Shown here: positions 15,136 through 24,040 of the stretch, piece after piece
Layout of the letters: every line of letters begins with the position of its first letter
Numbering within the stretch: the stretch's first letter is position 1
Source: Streptomyces jumonjinensis
GTDB lineage: Bacteria; Actinomycetota; Actinomycetes; Streptomycetales; Streptomycetaceae
Assembly: GCF_009600885.1 (NCBI RefSeq)
Contig: NZ_VCLA01000180.1
Location: 44,319 to 108,318, forward strand
Direction: 5' to 3'
DNA: 64,000 nt
Made by a program: the position numbers and the translations under genes
The notes under the pieces: generated by a model
What the model saw: only the letters and a program-made list of their open reading frames with translations
The model's database searches: none
Told to the model about the DNA's origin: nothing

Positions 15136-15972
15136 ATGCCCCAGCACACCTCCGGGTCTGACCGCGCGGCAGTGCCCCCCGCCGCCCGCGGCGCCGTGCG
15201 CCCCTCCGCTCCCACATCGCTTGAGGAGTTGTGGCGGTCGTACAAGGCCACCGGGGACGAGCGGCTGCGTGAGCAGTTGATCCTGCACTACTCGCCGCTG
15301 GTGAAGTATGTGGCGGGCCGGGTGAGCGTCGGCCTGCCCTCCAATGTGGAGCAGGCCGACTTCGTCTCCTCCGGGGTCTTCGGGCTCATCGACGCCATCG
15401 AGAAGTTCGACATCGAGCGGTCCATCAAATTCGAGACCTACGCGATCACCCGTATCCGCGGCGCGATGATCGACGAGCTGCGCGCGCTCGACTGGATCCC
15501 GCGTTCCGTCCGCCAGAAGGCCCGCGCCGTGGAGCGCGCCTACGCCACCCTGGAGGCCCAGTTGAGGCGCACCCCGTCCGAGGGCGAGGTGGCCGTCGAG
15601 ATGGGCATCGCGGTGGAGGAACTCCACGCGGTCTTCAGCCAGTTGTCGCTGGCGAACGTCGTCGCCCTGGAGGAGCTGCTCCATGCCGGCGGCGAGGGCG
15701 GCGACCGGCTCAGCCTGATGGACACCCTGGAGGACACCGCCGCCGACGACCCGGTGGAGGTGGCGGAGGGCCGCGAGCTGCGACGGCTCCTCGCCCGTGC
15801 CATCAACACCCTCCCCGAGCGGGAGAAGACCGTCGTCACCCTCTACTACTACGAGGGCCTCACCCTCGCCGAGATCGGCAATGTGCTCGGCGTCACCGAG
15901 AGCAGAGTCAGCCAGATCCACACCAAATCGGTGCTCCAGCTGCGGGCGAAGCTCGCCGACGTGGGGCGTTGA
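15136..15972 (+). CDS. whiG: Sporulation sigma factor WhiG (FliA-type)
   Basis: A 278-residue sigma-70 family factor of the FliA/WhiG group that drives early sporulation genes in aerial hyphae. Region 2 is visible in LVKYVAGRVSVGLP ... KFETYAITRIRGAMIDELRALDWIPR, region 3 follows, and region 4 ends with the HTH GLTLAEIGNVLGVTESRVSQIH. Start at ATG 15136; the longer open frame upstream does not look coding. Its presence marks the organism as a sporulating actinomycete. Confidence 0.95.
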   Translation: MPQHTSGSDRAAVPPAARGAVRPSAPTSLEELWRSYKATGDERLREQLILHYSPLVKYVAGRVSVGLPSNVEQADFVSSGVFGLIDAIEKFDIERSIKFETYAITRIRGAMIDELRALDWIPRSVRQKARAVERAYATLEAQLRRTPSEGEVAVEMGIAVEELHAVFSQLSLANVVALEELLHAGGEGGDRLSLMDTLEDTAADDPVEVAEGRELRRLLARAINTLPEREKTVVTLYYYEGLTLAEIGNVLGVTESRVSQIHTKSVLQLRAKLADVGR

Positions 15973-17372
15973 CGCCGAATCCTGGCCGGGTCTTGCGCGG
16001 CATCCGTAAAGTGGAGACGTGCCCAGGATTCGAGCGGCCTCCGTGGCCGAGCACCGGACCATGCAGCGCGACGCCCTGCTCGACGCCGCGCGAACCCTCC
16101 TGTCCGAGGGCGGTACGGAGGCGCTGACCTTCCCCGCCCTCGCCGAGCGCACCGGACTGGCCAGGTCGTCGGTGTACGAGTACTTCCGCTCCCGAGCGGC
16201 GGTCGTCGAGGAGCTGTGCGCCGTCGACTTCCCCGTCTGGGCGGCTGAGGTCGAGGACGCGATGGAGCGGGCGGACACCGCCGACGGCAAGATCGAGGCG
16301 TATGTGCGCACCCAGCTGGAGCTCGTGGGGGACCGGCGGCACCGTGCGGTGGTCGCCATCTCCGCGAGCGAGCTGGACGCCGCGGCGCGGGAGAAGATCC
16401 GCGCGGCGCACGGCGGGCTGATCGCCATGATCGTCGAGGCGCTCGGCGAGCTGGGGCATCAGCAGCCGAGGCTGGCGGCGATGCTCCTCCAGGGCGTCGT
16501 GGACGCCGCCGTCCGGCGTATCGAGCTCGGCGCGGCCGAAGAGCCCCAGGTGATCGCTGACGCGGCGGTGTCCAGGGCCCTGCACGGGGTCCTGGCCTGA
16601 CAGCGCGCGCCCGGCGCCGGTGCGGGTGCGGGTGCCGATGCCGACGCCGGTGCCGCACCGGCTCGCACCGGGCCCGGTCCCCGGCCCGCACCGCCTCGGT
16701 GCGCCTCATCACCTCGGCCCGCACCGCCCCGGTGCGCCCGGCCCCGGCCCGTACCGCCCCTGAGCCCGGCCCCGGCCGCAGGGGGGCCGTCCCCGTCAGC
16801 GGCAGCAGTCGGGGCGGAGCGCCGTGCAGCAGCTCCGGCGGGAGCAGGGTGAGCGGGTTCAGATACTCCCGGCCGCGCAGCAGGCCCCAGTGGAGACACC
16901 CCGTCGCGCAGTGCGAAGGCCCCGGCCCGGTCCGAGCCACCGGGACGCCCCGGTCCACCTCCGTGCCCACCGGGAGCAGGGCCGTCACCGGCTCGTAGGT
17001 GATCCGCAGCGCCGGGCTCCCCGGCCCGGACCACCCCGCCGTGAGAGTGATCGTGAGCACACCGCGGCCCGCCACCGGGCCGGAGAAGGCGATCCGCCCG
17101 GCCGCCGCCGCAAGGACCGGGGTCCCCGGCGGGGCGGCCAGATCAACCCCGCGATGCCCGGGGCCGTACTCCGAAAGCGGTGGTTCCCAGCCACGCACCA
17201 CCCACGGGCGCGGCGGTCCCACCGGCCAGACTCCCCGCCCGGAATCCCCGGGGGATTCCCCGCCGGGGACGGGCGCCGGCAGCCCCCGCGCCACCGGGAC
17301 GGGGCCGGAAACCGTCGGTCGCGCGGCGGTCACGGAGAGAAGCAGCAGAAGAACCAGTAGCCCTCGGTACAT
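15849..17372 (-). CDS. M23 peptidase-like secreted protein with an anomalous antisense extension
   Basis: ATG 17372 gives a signal peptide (YRGLLVLLLLLSV) and, in about the first 200 residues, an M23 (LytM) fold with RGVDLAAPPGTPVLAAAAGRI and a late LHWGLL motif. Such proteins cut peptidoglycan cross-links or act as non-catalytic activators. The family core ends near 16,790; beyond it the frame stays open for some 300 low-complexity codons, antisense to the whole tetR gene and the end of whiG. A TGA in another frame lies at 16,796-16,798, just where the core ends. A frameshift or sequencing error there is likely, so the true gene may be about 16.79-17.37 kb. Confidence 0.5.
   Translation of the reverse strand: MYRGLLVLLLLLSVTAARPTVSGPVPVARGLPAPVPGGESPGDSGRGVWPVGPPRPWVVRGWEPPLSEYGPGHRGVDLAAPPGTPVLAAAAGRIAFSGPVAGRGVLTITLTAGWSGPGSPALRITYEPVTALLPVGTEVDRGVPVARTGPGPSHCATGCLHWGLLRGREYLNPLTLLPPELLHGAPPRLLPLTGTAPLRPGPGSGAVRAGAGRTGAVRAEVMRRTEAVRAGDRARCEPVRHRRRHRHPHPHRRRARAVRPGPRAGPWTPPRQRSPGALRPRRARYAGRRRPRRPGGASPPASAADAPARRAPRRSWRSARRAPRGSSPAPRRPARSRRWRPPHGAAGPPRAPAGCAHTPRSCRRRCPPAPSRPRPQPPRRGSRRRTAPRRPPLGSGSTRTPTTWPVRCARRGRGRSAPPYRPRTGGFARRRAGRRAAWSGARPRRPLESWARLHFTDAAQDPARIRRQRPTSASFARSWSTDLVWIWLTLLSVTPSTLPISARVRPS
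16019..16600 (+). CDS. TetR-family transcriptional regulator
   Basis: A 193-residue regulator with GTG 16019. The N-terminal HTH is clear (ALTFPALAERTGLARSSVYEYFRSRAAVVEEL, residues 40-70), followed by an all-helical ligand domain. It follows whiG by 46 bases in the same direction and may be co-transcribed; ligand and targets unknown. The M23-like frame runs antisense through it. Confidence 0.85.
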   Translation: MPRIRAASVAEHRTMQRDALLDAARTLLSEGGTEALTFPALAERTGLARSSVYEYFRSRAAVVEELCAVDFPVWAAEVEDAMERADTADGKIEAYVRTQLELVGDRRHRAVVAISASELDAAAREKIRAAHGGLIAMIVEALGELGHQQPRLAAMLLQGVVDAAVRRIELGAAEEPQVIADAAVSRALHGVLA

Positions 17373-17632
17373 GGCGAACACGCTCCCGCGACCGGCCCCG
17401 AGCGGGGGGATCATGCTCCCGATCTGTGGATTACCGACCGGTTGTGGACAGCGCCGTCACCCGGGACGGCCCCCGTCCCGTACACTTCTTCTGGCGATCC
17501 GGGTCACCGGGTCGACTTCGCACGCCCCGCCATCATCAAGCCTTCACGGTCGATGGTCGCGCTCCTCGGTCCTCTGTGGCACGGCGCGTCGGGGCGTCAG
17601 GAACACAACCGAGAACCCAAGGAGATACGGCT

Positions 17633-18559
17633 ATGGCCGTCGTCACGATGCGGGAGCTGCTGGAGAGCGGCGTCCACTTCGGTCACCAGACCCGCCGCTG
17701 GAACCCGAAGATGAAGCGCTTCATCTTCACGGAGCGCAACGGCATCTACATCATCGACCTGCTCCAGTCGCTGTCGTACATCGACCGCGCCTACGAGTTC
17801 GTCAAGGAGACCGTCGCGCACGGCGGCTCCATCATGTTCGTCGGCACCAAGAAGCAGGCCCAGGAGGCGATCGCCGAGCAGGCGACCCGCGTGGGCATGC
17901 CGTACGTCAACCAGCGCTGGCTGGGTGGCATGCTGACCAACTTCTCCACCGTCTACAAGCGTCTGCAGCGCCTCAAGGAGCTTGAGCAGATCGACTTCGA
18001 GGATGTGGCCGCCTCCGGCCTCACCAAGAAGGAGCTGCTGGTCCTCTCCCGCGAGAAGGCCAAGCTGGAGAAGACCCTCGGCGGCATCCGCGAGATGCAG
18101 AAGGTGCCGAGCGCCGTCTGGATCGTGGACACCAAGAAGGAGCACATCGCCGTCGGTGAGGCGCGCAAGCTCCACATCCCGGTCGTCGCGATCCTCGACA
18201 CCAACTGCGACCCCGACGAGGTCGACTACAAGATCCCGGGCAACGACGACGCGATCCGCTCCGTCACCCTGCTCACCCGCGTGATCGCCGACGCCGTCGC
18301 CGAGGGCCTCATCGCCCGCTCCGGCGTCGCCACCGGCGACTCCAAGCCGGGCGAGAAGGCCGCCGGCGAGCCCCTCGCCGAGTGGGAGCGCGACCTGCTC
18401 GAGGGTGAGAAGAAGGCCGACGACGCCGAGAAGCCCGCTGAGGCCGCTGCTGAGGCTCCGGCCGCTGAGGCCCCCGCCGCCGAGGCCGAGGTCGAGGCCC
18501 CGGCCGAGGCTGCTGAGGCCCCCGCCGAGCAGCCCGCCGCGGACGCCGAGCAGGCCTGA
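17633..18559 (+). CDS. rpsB: 30S ribosomal protein S2
   Basis: A 308-residue S2 protein. The core (residues 1-230) carries typical segments such as VHFGHQTRRWNPKM, IDLLQSL and RWLGGMLTNF. The C-terminal 70 residues are an Ala/Glu/Pro-rich tail typical of actinobacteria. ATG 17633 follows a GGAGA ribosome site. It heads the translation and cell-division cluster rpsB-tsf-pyrH-frr-cdsA. Confidence 0.97.
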   Translation: MAVVTMRELLESGVHFGHQTRRWNPKMKRFIFTERNGIYIIDLLQSLSYIDRAYEFVKETVAHGGSIMFVGTKKQAQEAIAEQATRVGMPYVNQRWLGGMLTNFSTVYKRLQRLKELEQIDFEDVAASGLTKKELLVLSREKAKLEKTLGGIREMQKVPSAVWIVDTKKEHIAVGEARKLHIPVVAILDTNCDPDEVDYKIPGNDDAIRSVTLLTRVIADAVAEGLIARSGVATGDSKPGEKAAGEPLAEWERDLLEGEKKADDAEKPAEAAAEAPAAEAPAAEAEVEAPAEAAEAPAEQPAADAEQA

Positions 18560-18579
18560 CGCGTCGCAACGCTTCGGTA

Positions 18580-18630
18580 GGTGAACGGCGGGGGACGGTG
18601 TGACGATGACACCGGCCCCCGCCGCTCACC
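18580..18630 (+). terminator. Hairpin between rpsB and tsf
   Basis: A long imperfect stem pairs GGTGA-CGGCGGGGG with CCCCCGCCG-TCACC, with an inner ACGGTGT/ACACCG stem. There is no T-run. It may act as a partial terminator that sets the rpsB:tsf ratio. Confidence 0.6.
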
Positions 18631-18704
18631 CGTAGATCGTCCGCGGCCCCTCCGACCGCGGCGGATCTTCGAATTTCGACTTTTTCGAGAAGAGACTCAA
18701 GGAC

Positions 18705-19541
18705 ATGGCGAACTACACCGCCGCTGACGTCAAGAAGCTCCGCGAGCTGACCGGCGCCGGCATGATGGACTGCAAGAAGGCGCTGGACGAGGCCGGCGGC
18801 GACGTCGACAAGGCCGTCGAGCTGCTCCGCGTCAAGGGCCAGAAGGGTGTGGCCAAGCGCGAGGGCCGCAACGCCGAGAACGGTGCCGTCGTCTCCCTCA
18901 TCTCCGAGGACAAGACCTCCGGCGTTCTGCTTGAGCTGAAGTGCGAGACCGACTTCGTCGCCAAGGGCGACAAGTTCCAGGCCGTCGCCAACACGCTCGC
19001 CGCCCACGTCGCCGCGACCTCCCCGGCCGACCTGGACGCCCTGCTCGCCTCCGAGATCGAGGCCGGCAAGACCGTTCAGGCGTACGTCGACGAGGCCAAC
19101 GCCAACCTCGGCGAGAAGATCGTCCTCGACCGTTTCGCGCAGTTCTCCGGTGCGTACGTCGGTGTGTACCTGCACCGCACCATGCCCGACCTTCCGCCGC
19201 AGGTCGGCGTGCTGGTCGAGCTGGACAAGGAGAACGGCGAGGTCGCCAAGGACGTCGCGCAGCACATCGCCGCGTTCGCGCCGAAGTACCTCACCCGCGA
19301 AGAGGTTCCGGCCGACGTCGTGGAGAACGAGCGCCGCGTCGCCGAGGCCACCTCGCGTGAGGAGGGCAAGCCCGAGGCCGCCCTCCCGAAGATCGTCGAG
19401 GGTCGGGTCAACGGCTTCTTCAAGGAGGTCACCCTTCTTGACCAGCCGTTCGCCAAGGACAACAAGAAGTCCGTCAAGAAGGTTCTTGACGAGGCCGGTG
19501 TCACGCTGAAGCGCTTCGCGCGCATCCGCGTCGGCGCCTGA
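18705..19541 (+). CDS. tsf: Translation elongation factor Ts
   Basis: A 278-residue EF-Ts, the nucleotide exchange factor for EF-Tu. The N-terminal UBA-like domain has the TGAGMMDCKKALDEA signature, followed by the core with CETDFVAKGD. ATG 18705 follows AAGGAC. Normal actinobacterial length. Confidence 0.97.
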   Translation: MANYTAADVKKLRELTGAGMMDCKKALDEAGGDVDKAVELLRVKGQKGVAKREGRNAENGAVVSLISEDKTSGVLLELKCETDFVAKGDKFQAVANTLAAHVAATSPADLDALLASEIEAGKTVQAYVDEANANLGEKIVLDRFAQFSGAYVGVYLHRTMPDLPPQVGVLVELDKENGEVAKDVAQHIAAFAPKYLTREEVPADVVENERRVAEATSREEGKPEAALPKIVEGRVNGFFKEVTLLDQPFAKDNKKSVKKVLDEAGVTLKRFARIRVGA

Positions 19542-19738
19542 GCGAGTAGTACGGCGAGTACGCGATCGGCTGGGGAGCCCGCTAGGGTTTCCCACGCTGT
19601 CAACGGCCGCGGATGCCACATGGCACAGCGGCCTGGCGGCGCCGGACGACCGCAGATCTGACGAGGAGGCCATTGCCGACAGGGACACCAGCACCCGAAC
19701 GGCAGTGGCCTCCTTCGTATGTGCACGAGGAGATCTCC

Positions 19739-20533
19739 ATGAACAAGGGCGCGGACGCCAACCAGGCTGCCGGCGATAACAGTGACCACGACGGGAAGCA
19801 TGACGTGAAGAAAGCCGGACGCTTCATGCTGAAGCTCTCCGGCGAGGCGTTCTCCGGCGGCGGAGGACTCGGCGTCGACCCCGATGTCGTCCACGCCATC
19901 GCCCGTGAGATCGCCGCGGTCGTTCGCGACGGTGCCGAGATCGCGGTCGTCATCGGCGGCGGAAACTTCTTCCGCGGTGCGGAGCTCCAGGTGCGCGGCA
20001 TGGACCGGGCCCGCTCCGACTACATGGGCATGCTCGGCACCGTGATGAACTGCCTCGCCCTCCAGGACTTCCTGGAGAAGGAGGGCATCGACTCCCGAGT
20101 CCAGACGGCCATCACCATGGCCCAGGTCGCGGAGCCCTACATCCCGCTGCGCGCCGTGCGGCATCTGGAGAAGGGCCGGGTCGTCATCTTCGGCGCCGGC
20201 ATGGGCATGCCCTACTTCTCCACCGACACCACCGCCGCTCAGCGGGCTCTGGAGATCGAGGCCGAAGCCCTGCTGATGGGCAAGAACGGCGTCGACGGGG
20301 TCTATGACTCCGACCCCAAGACCAACCCCGACGCGGTGAAGTTCGACGCGCTGGAGTACGGCGAGGTGATCGGCCGCAACCTCAAGGTCGCCGACGCGAC
20401 CGCCGTCACCCTCTGCCGCGACAACGCGCTCCCGATCCTCGTCTTCGAACTTCTCACCGAGGGCAATATCGCGCGGGCCGTCAAGGGTGAGAAGATCGGC
20501 ACGCTCGTGAGCGACCAGGGCACCCGGACCTGA
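19739..20533 (+). CDS. pyrH: UMP kinase
   Basis: A 264-residue amino-acid-kinase-fold enzyme that phosphorylates UMP to UDP. Motifs are KLSGEAFSGG, VVIGGGNFFRG and the acceptor segment GVYDSDPKTNPDA. ATG 19739 lies after GAGGAG. It carries a hydrophilic N-terminal extension of about 25 residues before the conserved core. Confidence 0.96.
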   Translation: MNKGADANQAAGDNSDHDGKHDVKKAGRFMLKLSGEAFSGGGGLGVDPDVVHAIAREIAAVVRDGAEIAVVIGGGNFFRGAELQVRGMDRARSDYMGMLGTVMNCLALQDFLEKEGIDSRVQTAITMAQVAEPYIPLRAVRHLEKGRVVIFGAGMGMPYFSTDTTAAQRALEIEAEALLMGKNGVDGVYDSDPKTNPDAVKFDALEYGEVIGRNLKVADATAVTLCRDNALPILVFELLTEGNIARAVKGEKIGTLVSDQGTRT

Positions 20534-20702
20534 CTCCCGGGACATCCGGGACGCCGGTGACGGCCTTCCGGGGATGGACAAACTCCTGCCGGTCGGACAC
20601 CGTGCAGGGAAGACGCGACACAGTTCCGCCCCGCCCAGGCATTCCCCCGAGGCCCTGGGCACGGGGGAACCACAGCCTACTCAAGACACGCAGGAGCAAG
20701 TG

Positions 20703-21260
20703 GTGATCGAAGAGACCCTCCTCGAAGCCGAGGAGAAGATGGAGAAGGCCGTCGTGGTCGCCAAGGAGGACTTCGCCGCGATCCGCACCGGACGTGCGCA
20801 CCCGGCGATGTTCAACAAGATCGTGGCGGACTACTACGGTGCGCTGACCCCGATCAACCAGCTGGCCTCGTTCTCCGTTCCGGAGCCCCGGATGGCCGTG
20901 GTGACCCCGTTCGACAAGAGCGCGCTCCGCAATATCGAGCAGGCGATCCGCGACTCCGACCTCGGCGTCAACCCGAGCAACGACGGCAACATCATCCGGG
21001 TGGTGTTCCCCGAGCTCACCGAGGAGCGCCGTCGCGACTACATCAAGGTCGCCAAGGGCAAGGCCGAGGACTCCAAGATCTCGATCCGCTCCGTGCGCCG
21101 CAAGGCCAAGGAAGCCATCGACAAGCTCGTCAAGGACGGCGAGGTCGGCGAGGACGAGGGCCGCCGTGCCGAGAAGGAGCTCGACGACACCACCGCGAAG
21201 TATGTGACACAGGTGGACGAGCTGCTGAAGCACAAGGAAGCCGAGCTGCTCGAAGTCTGA
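20703..21260 (+). CDS. frr: Ribosome recycling factor
   Basis: A 185-residue RRF that splits post-termination ribosomes with EF-G. Characteristic segments are IRTGRAHPAMFNKI, ALTPINQLASFSVPEPR and the C-terminal DELLKHKEAELLEV. GTG 20703 gives the standard length with AGGAG upstream; GTG 20700 is adjacent. Its stop overlaps the cdsA start by one base. Confidence 0.96.
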   Translation: MIEETLLEAEEKMEKAVVVAKEDFAAIRTGRAHPAMFNKIVADYYGALTPINQLASFSVPEPRMAVVTPFDKSALRNIEQAIRDSDLGVNPSNDGNIIRVVFPELTEERRRDYIKVAKGKAEDSKISIRSVRRKAKEAIDKLVKDGEVGEDEGRRAEKELDDTTAKYVTQVDELLKHKEAELLEV

Positions 21261-22432
21261 TGAACGACTCTTCCTGGGGGGCCCCGCCGAGGGCCGACTA
21301 CGTCGGGGACTGGCGAACGTCCGACCAGGGCCCTGCCTCGGCGGGTCCCGCATATGTTGGGCATGAGGCACAGCAGACTCGGCCCATGCCCATCGTGCCG
21401 GACTTTCCCGATGCAGGTAGAGACGCCGAAGACCGTGACGACCGCGACAGCCGCGAGGCACACGGCCAGGGGGCCGCTCCGCTGAACGGCCCCCTGTTCC
21501 GCAGCGGGACCCCGCCCGAGCCGATGCCCGACCCGGCCGGTCCGGGGGCCACGCCGCCACCCGGGAGCCGGGGCGACAACCGGTCGGGCCGCAGCGGGCG
21601 GTCGGGCCGGGAGAAGAAGCGCGCCGGGCGCGATCTGAGGGCGGCCATAGGAGTCGGCGTCGGTCTCGGCGCCGTGATCGTGGCCTCGCTCTTCGTCGTC
21701 AAGGCCGTGTTCGTCGGAGTGGTCGTGGTCGCCGTCGTCGTCGGCCTGTGGGAGCTCACCTCCCGGCTCCATGAGCGCAAGCAGATCAAGGCGCCGCTGG
21801 TGCCGCTCGCGGTCGGCGGAGCCGCGATGGTCGTCGCCGGTTACGCGCGGGGCGCCGAGGGGGCCTGGGTCGCCATGGCGCTCACCGCCCTCGCCGTACT
21901 GGTGTGGCGGATGACAGAGCCCCCCGAGGGCTATCTGAAGGACGTCACCGCCGGCGTCTTCGCCGCCTTCTATGTGCCGTTCCTGGCCACGTTCGTCGCC
22001 CTGATGCTCGCCTCGGACGACGGCTCCTGGCGGGTGCTGACCTTCCTGCTGCTCACCGTGGTCAGCGACACCGGCGCGTACGCGGTGGGCTGGCGCTTCG
22101 GCAAGCACAGGCTCGCGCCGCGCATCAGCCCCGGCAAGACCCGTGAGGGACTGTTCGGCGCGGTGGCGTTCGCGATGGCGGCGGGCGCGCTCTGCATGGA
22201 GTTCCTGATCGACGGCGGCAGCTGGTGGCAGGGGCTGCTGCTCGGCCTCGCGGTCGCGGTCAGCGCCACGCTCGGCGATCTGGGCGAGTCGATGATCAAG
22301 CGTGATCTGGGCATCAAGGACATGGGCACGCTGCTCCCCGGACACGGCGGCATCATGGACCGGCTGGACTCGCTGCTGCCGACCGCGCCGGTGGTATGGC
22401 TGCTGTTCGTCATCTTTGTAGGCAGCGGCTGA
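21260..22432 (+). CDS. cdsA: Phosphatidate cytidylyltransferase (CDP-diglyceride synthase)
   Basis: A 390-residue integral membrane enzyme making CDP-diacylglycerol. The first 120 residues are a hydrophilic Gly/Pro/Arg-rich extension, then about eight hydrophobic helices. The family signature near the C-terminus is LGDLGESMIKRDLGIKD ... PGHGGIMDRLDS. It overlaps frr by one base (TGATG). Confidence 0.95.
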   Translation: MNDSSWGAPPRADYVGDWRTSDQGPASAGPAYVGHEAQQTRPMPIVPDFPDAGRDAEDRDDRDSREAHGQGAAPLNGPLFRSGTPPEPMPDPAGPGATPPPGSRGDNRSGRSGRSGREKKRAGRDLRAAIGVGVGLGAVIVASLFVVKAVFVGVVVVAVVVGLWELTSRLHERKQIKAPLVPLAVGGAAMVVAGYARGAEGAWVAMALTALAVLVWRMTEPPEGYLKDVTAGVFAAFYVPFLATFVALMLASDDGSWRVLTFLLLTVVSDTGAYAVGWRFGKHRLAPRISPGKTREGLFGAVAFAMAAGALCMEFLIDGGSWWQGLLLGLAVAVSATLGDLGESMIKRDLGIKDMGTLLPGHGGIMDRLDSLLPTAPVVWLLFVIFVGSG

Positions 22433-22447
22433 CCTGCGATTTTCTGC

Positions 22448-22484
22448 CAAGGGGCTCGTTATCCACAGGGTAGCGGGCCCTTTG
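22448..22484 (+). terminator. Terminator after cdsA
   Basis: An 11-bp stem (CAAGGGGCTCG with CGGGCCCTTTG, two wobble pairs) with a 15-base loop. It closes the ribosomal cluster 38 bases before rlmN. Confidence 0.6.
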
Positions 22485-22522
22485 TCATATCTCTGCGGCG
22501 TCTCTGCGACACTGGAGGGACC

Positions 22523-23629
22523 ATGCCCAAGCCCGGAGAACTGACATTCGTCGCCCCCCGCGGAGCCAAGAAGCCCCCGCGGCACCTCGCCGACCTCTCG
22601 CCCGCCGAGCGCAAGGAGGCCGTCGCCGCGATCGGCGAGAAGCCCTTCCGCGCCAAGCAGCTCTCACAGCACTATTTCGCGCGGTACGCCCATGACCCGG
22701 CCCAGTGGACCGACATCCCGGCCGCCGCGCGCGAGAAGCTCGCCACCGAGCTGCTGCCCGATCTGATGTCCGTCGTGCGACATGTCTCGTGCGATGACGA
22801 CACCACCCGTAAGACCCTGTGGCGGCTGCACGACGGCACCCTCGTCGAGTCCGTGCTGATGCGCTACCCGGACCGGGTCACCATGTGCATCTCGTCGCAG
22901 GCCGGCTGCGGGATGAACTGCCCGTTCTGCGCCACCGGGCAGGCCGGGCTGGACCGCAATCTCTCCACCGCCGAGATCGTCCACCAGATCGTCGACGGAG
23001 TGCGCGCCCTGCGCGACGGCGAGGTGCCCGGCGGGCCCGCCCGGCTGTCGAACATCGTCTTCATGGGCATGGGCGAGCCGCTGGCCAACTACAAGCGGGT
23101 CGTGGGCGCCATCCGCCGGCTCACCGACCCCGAGCCGGACGGCCTCGGTCTGTCCCAGCGCGGGATCACCGTCTCGACGGTCGGTCTGGTCCCCGCGATG
23201 CTGCGCTTCGCCGACGAGGGCTTCAAATGCCGTCTCGCCGTCTCGCTGCACGCGCCGGACGACGAGCTGCGGGACACCCTGGTCCCGGTCAACACCCGCT
23301 GGAAGGTGCGCGAGGTCCTCGACGCCGCCTGGGAGTACGCGGAGAAGTCCGGCCGCCGTATCTCCATCGAGTACGCCCTCATCCGGGACATCAACGACCA
23401 GGCGTGGCGGGGCGATCTGCTCGGCCGGCTCCTCAAGGGCAAGCGGGTCCATGTGAATCTGATCCCGCTCAACCCGACGCCCGGCTCCCAGTGGACCGCC
23501 TCCCGCCCCGAGGACGAGAAGGCGTTCGTCGAGGCGATCGCCGCCCATGGCGTGCCGGTCACCGTGCGGGACACCCGGGGACAGGAGATCGACGGGGCCT
23601 GCGGGCAGCTCGCCGCCTCCGAGCGCTGA
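22523..23629 (+). CDS. rlmN: Dual-specificity 23S rRNA/tRNA m2A methyltransferase RlmN
   Basis: A 368-residue radical SAM enzyme methylating C2 of A2503 in 23S rRNA and A37 in some tRNAs. The iron-sulphur cluster cysteines are Cys129, Cys133 and Cys136 (CGMNCPFC). The MGMGEPLANY segment and a late Cys (DGACGQL) complete the active site. ATG 22523 follows GGAGGG. Confidence 0.95.
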   Translation: MPKPGELTFVAPRGAKKPPRHLADLSPAERKEAVAAIGEKPFRAKQLSQHYFARYAHDPAQWTDIPAAAREKLATELLPDLMSVVRHVSCDDDTTRKTLWRLHDGTLVESVLMRYPDRVTMCISSQAGCGMNCPFCATGQAGLDRNLSTAEIVHQIVDGVRALRDGEVPGGPARLSNIVFMGMGEPLANYKRVVGAIRRLTDPEPDGLGLSQRGITVSTVGLVPAMLRFADEGFKCRLAVSLHAPDDELRDTLVPVNTRWKVREVLDAAWEYAEKSGRRISIEYALIRDINDQAWRGDLLGRLLKGKRVHVNLIPLNPTPGSQWTASRPEDEKAFVEAIAAHGVPVTVRDTRGQEIDGACGQLAASER

Positions 23630-23834
23630 GCCGGGCCGGGCCCGAGCGCTGAGCCGGGGGCCGGAGCACGGAGCCGGGCCGGGCCGGCTCGGATCCGGGG
23701 CTCGACCTCGGAATCCGCCGGGCCCGCGCCCGGAATCGCTCGGGGTCCGCGCCCGGAATCCGTCGCGGCCGGGCCTGCCGCAGCACGCCGCTGACCTTGT
23801 ACTCTGGGCTCGAACATCCGCAGGGATGATCTTC

Positions 23835-23852
23835 ATATATTTCTGAATATAT
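23835..23852. promoter_or_regulatory. AT-only inverted repeat before the TPP riboswitch
   Basis: ATATATT and AATATAT arms around a four-base centre, very unusual for this high-GC genome. It probably marks the thi promoter. The rest of 23,630-23,830 is GC-rich repeated sequence (for example CGCGCCCGGAATC twice) with no gene. Confidence 0.45.
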
Positions 23853-23854
23853 TT

Positions 23855-23951
23855 CCGACAGGGGAGCGCCACAGCGCTGAGAGTGCGGTATCCCAGCAGA
23901 CCGCAGACCCTCTGAACCTCGCCCAGGTCATTCTGGGTAGGAAGTCCGGTC
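23855..23951 (+). ncRNA. TPP riboswitch (THI element)
   Basis: Contains the conserved CTGAGAG core (from 23,877), ACCCTCTGAACCT (23,907-23,919), and a TCATTCTGGGTAGGAAG segment corresponding to the conserved GCGTAGGGA side. It lies directly before a thiamine transport operon. Thiamine pyrophosphate binding should lower expression of thiB-thiP-thiQ. Confidence 0.9.
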
Positions 23952-23970
23952 GATACTCAAGCTGTTGCGT

Positions 23971-24003
23971 CCTGCCCGGATTCTCTTCGGAGAACCGGGC
24001 GGG
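23971..24003 (+). terminator. Expression-platform hairpin downstream of the TPP aptamer
   Basis: CCTGCCCGG-TTCTC pairs with GAGAA-CCGGGCGGG around a four-base loop, with a bulged A. It lies 20 bases after the aptamer and could act as the ligand-stabilised terminator. Confidence 0.55.
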
Positions 24004-24014
24004 GCCGCGTCTCT

Positions 24015-24031
24015 TCCTGGCCACCCCAGGA
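24015..24031 (+). promoter_or_regulatory. Hairpin overlapping the thiB ribosome site
   Basis: TCCTGG pairs with CCAGGA around a five-base loop; the 3' arm contains the first bases of the AGGAGG ribosome site (24,028-24,033). Translational control by the riboswitch is therefore possible. Confidence 0.45.
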
Positions 24032-24040
24032 GGAATCTCA

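Noticed and set aside
15124..16428. Minus-strand 434-codon frame antisense to whiG and tetR
   Set aside because: Low-complexity shadow opposite two well-supported regulators.
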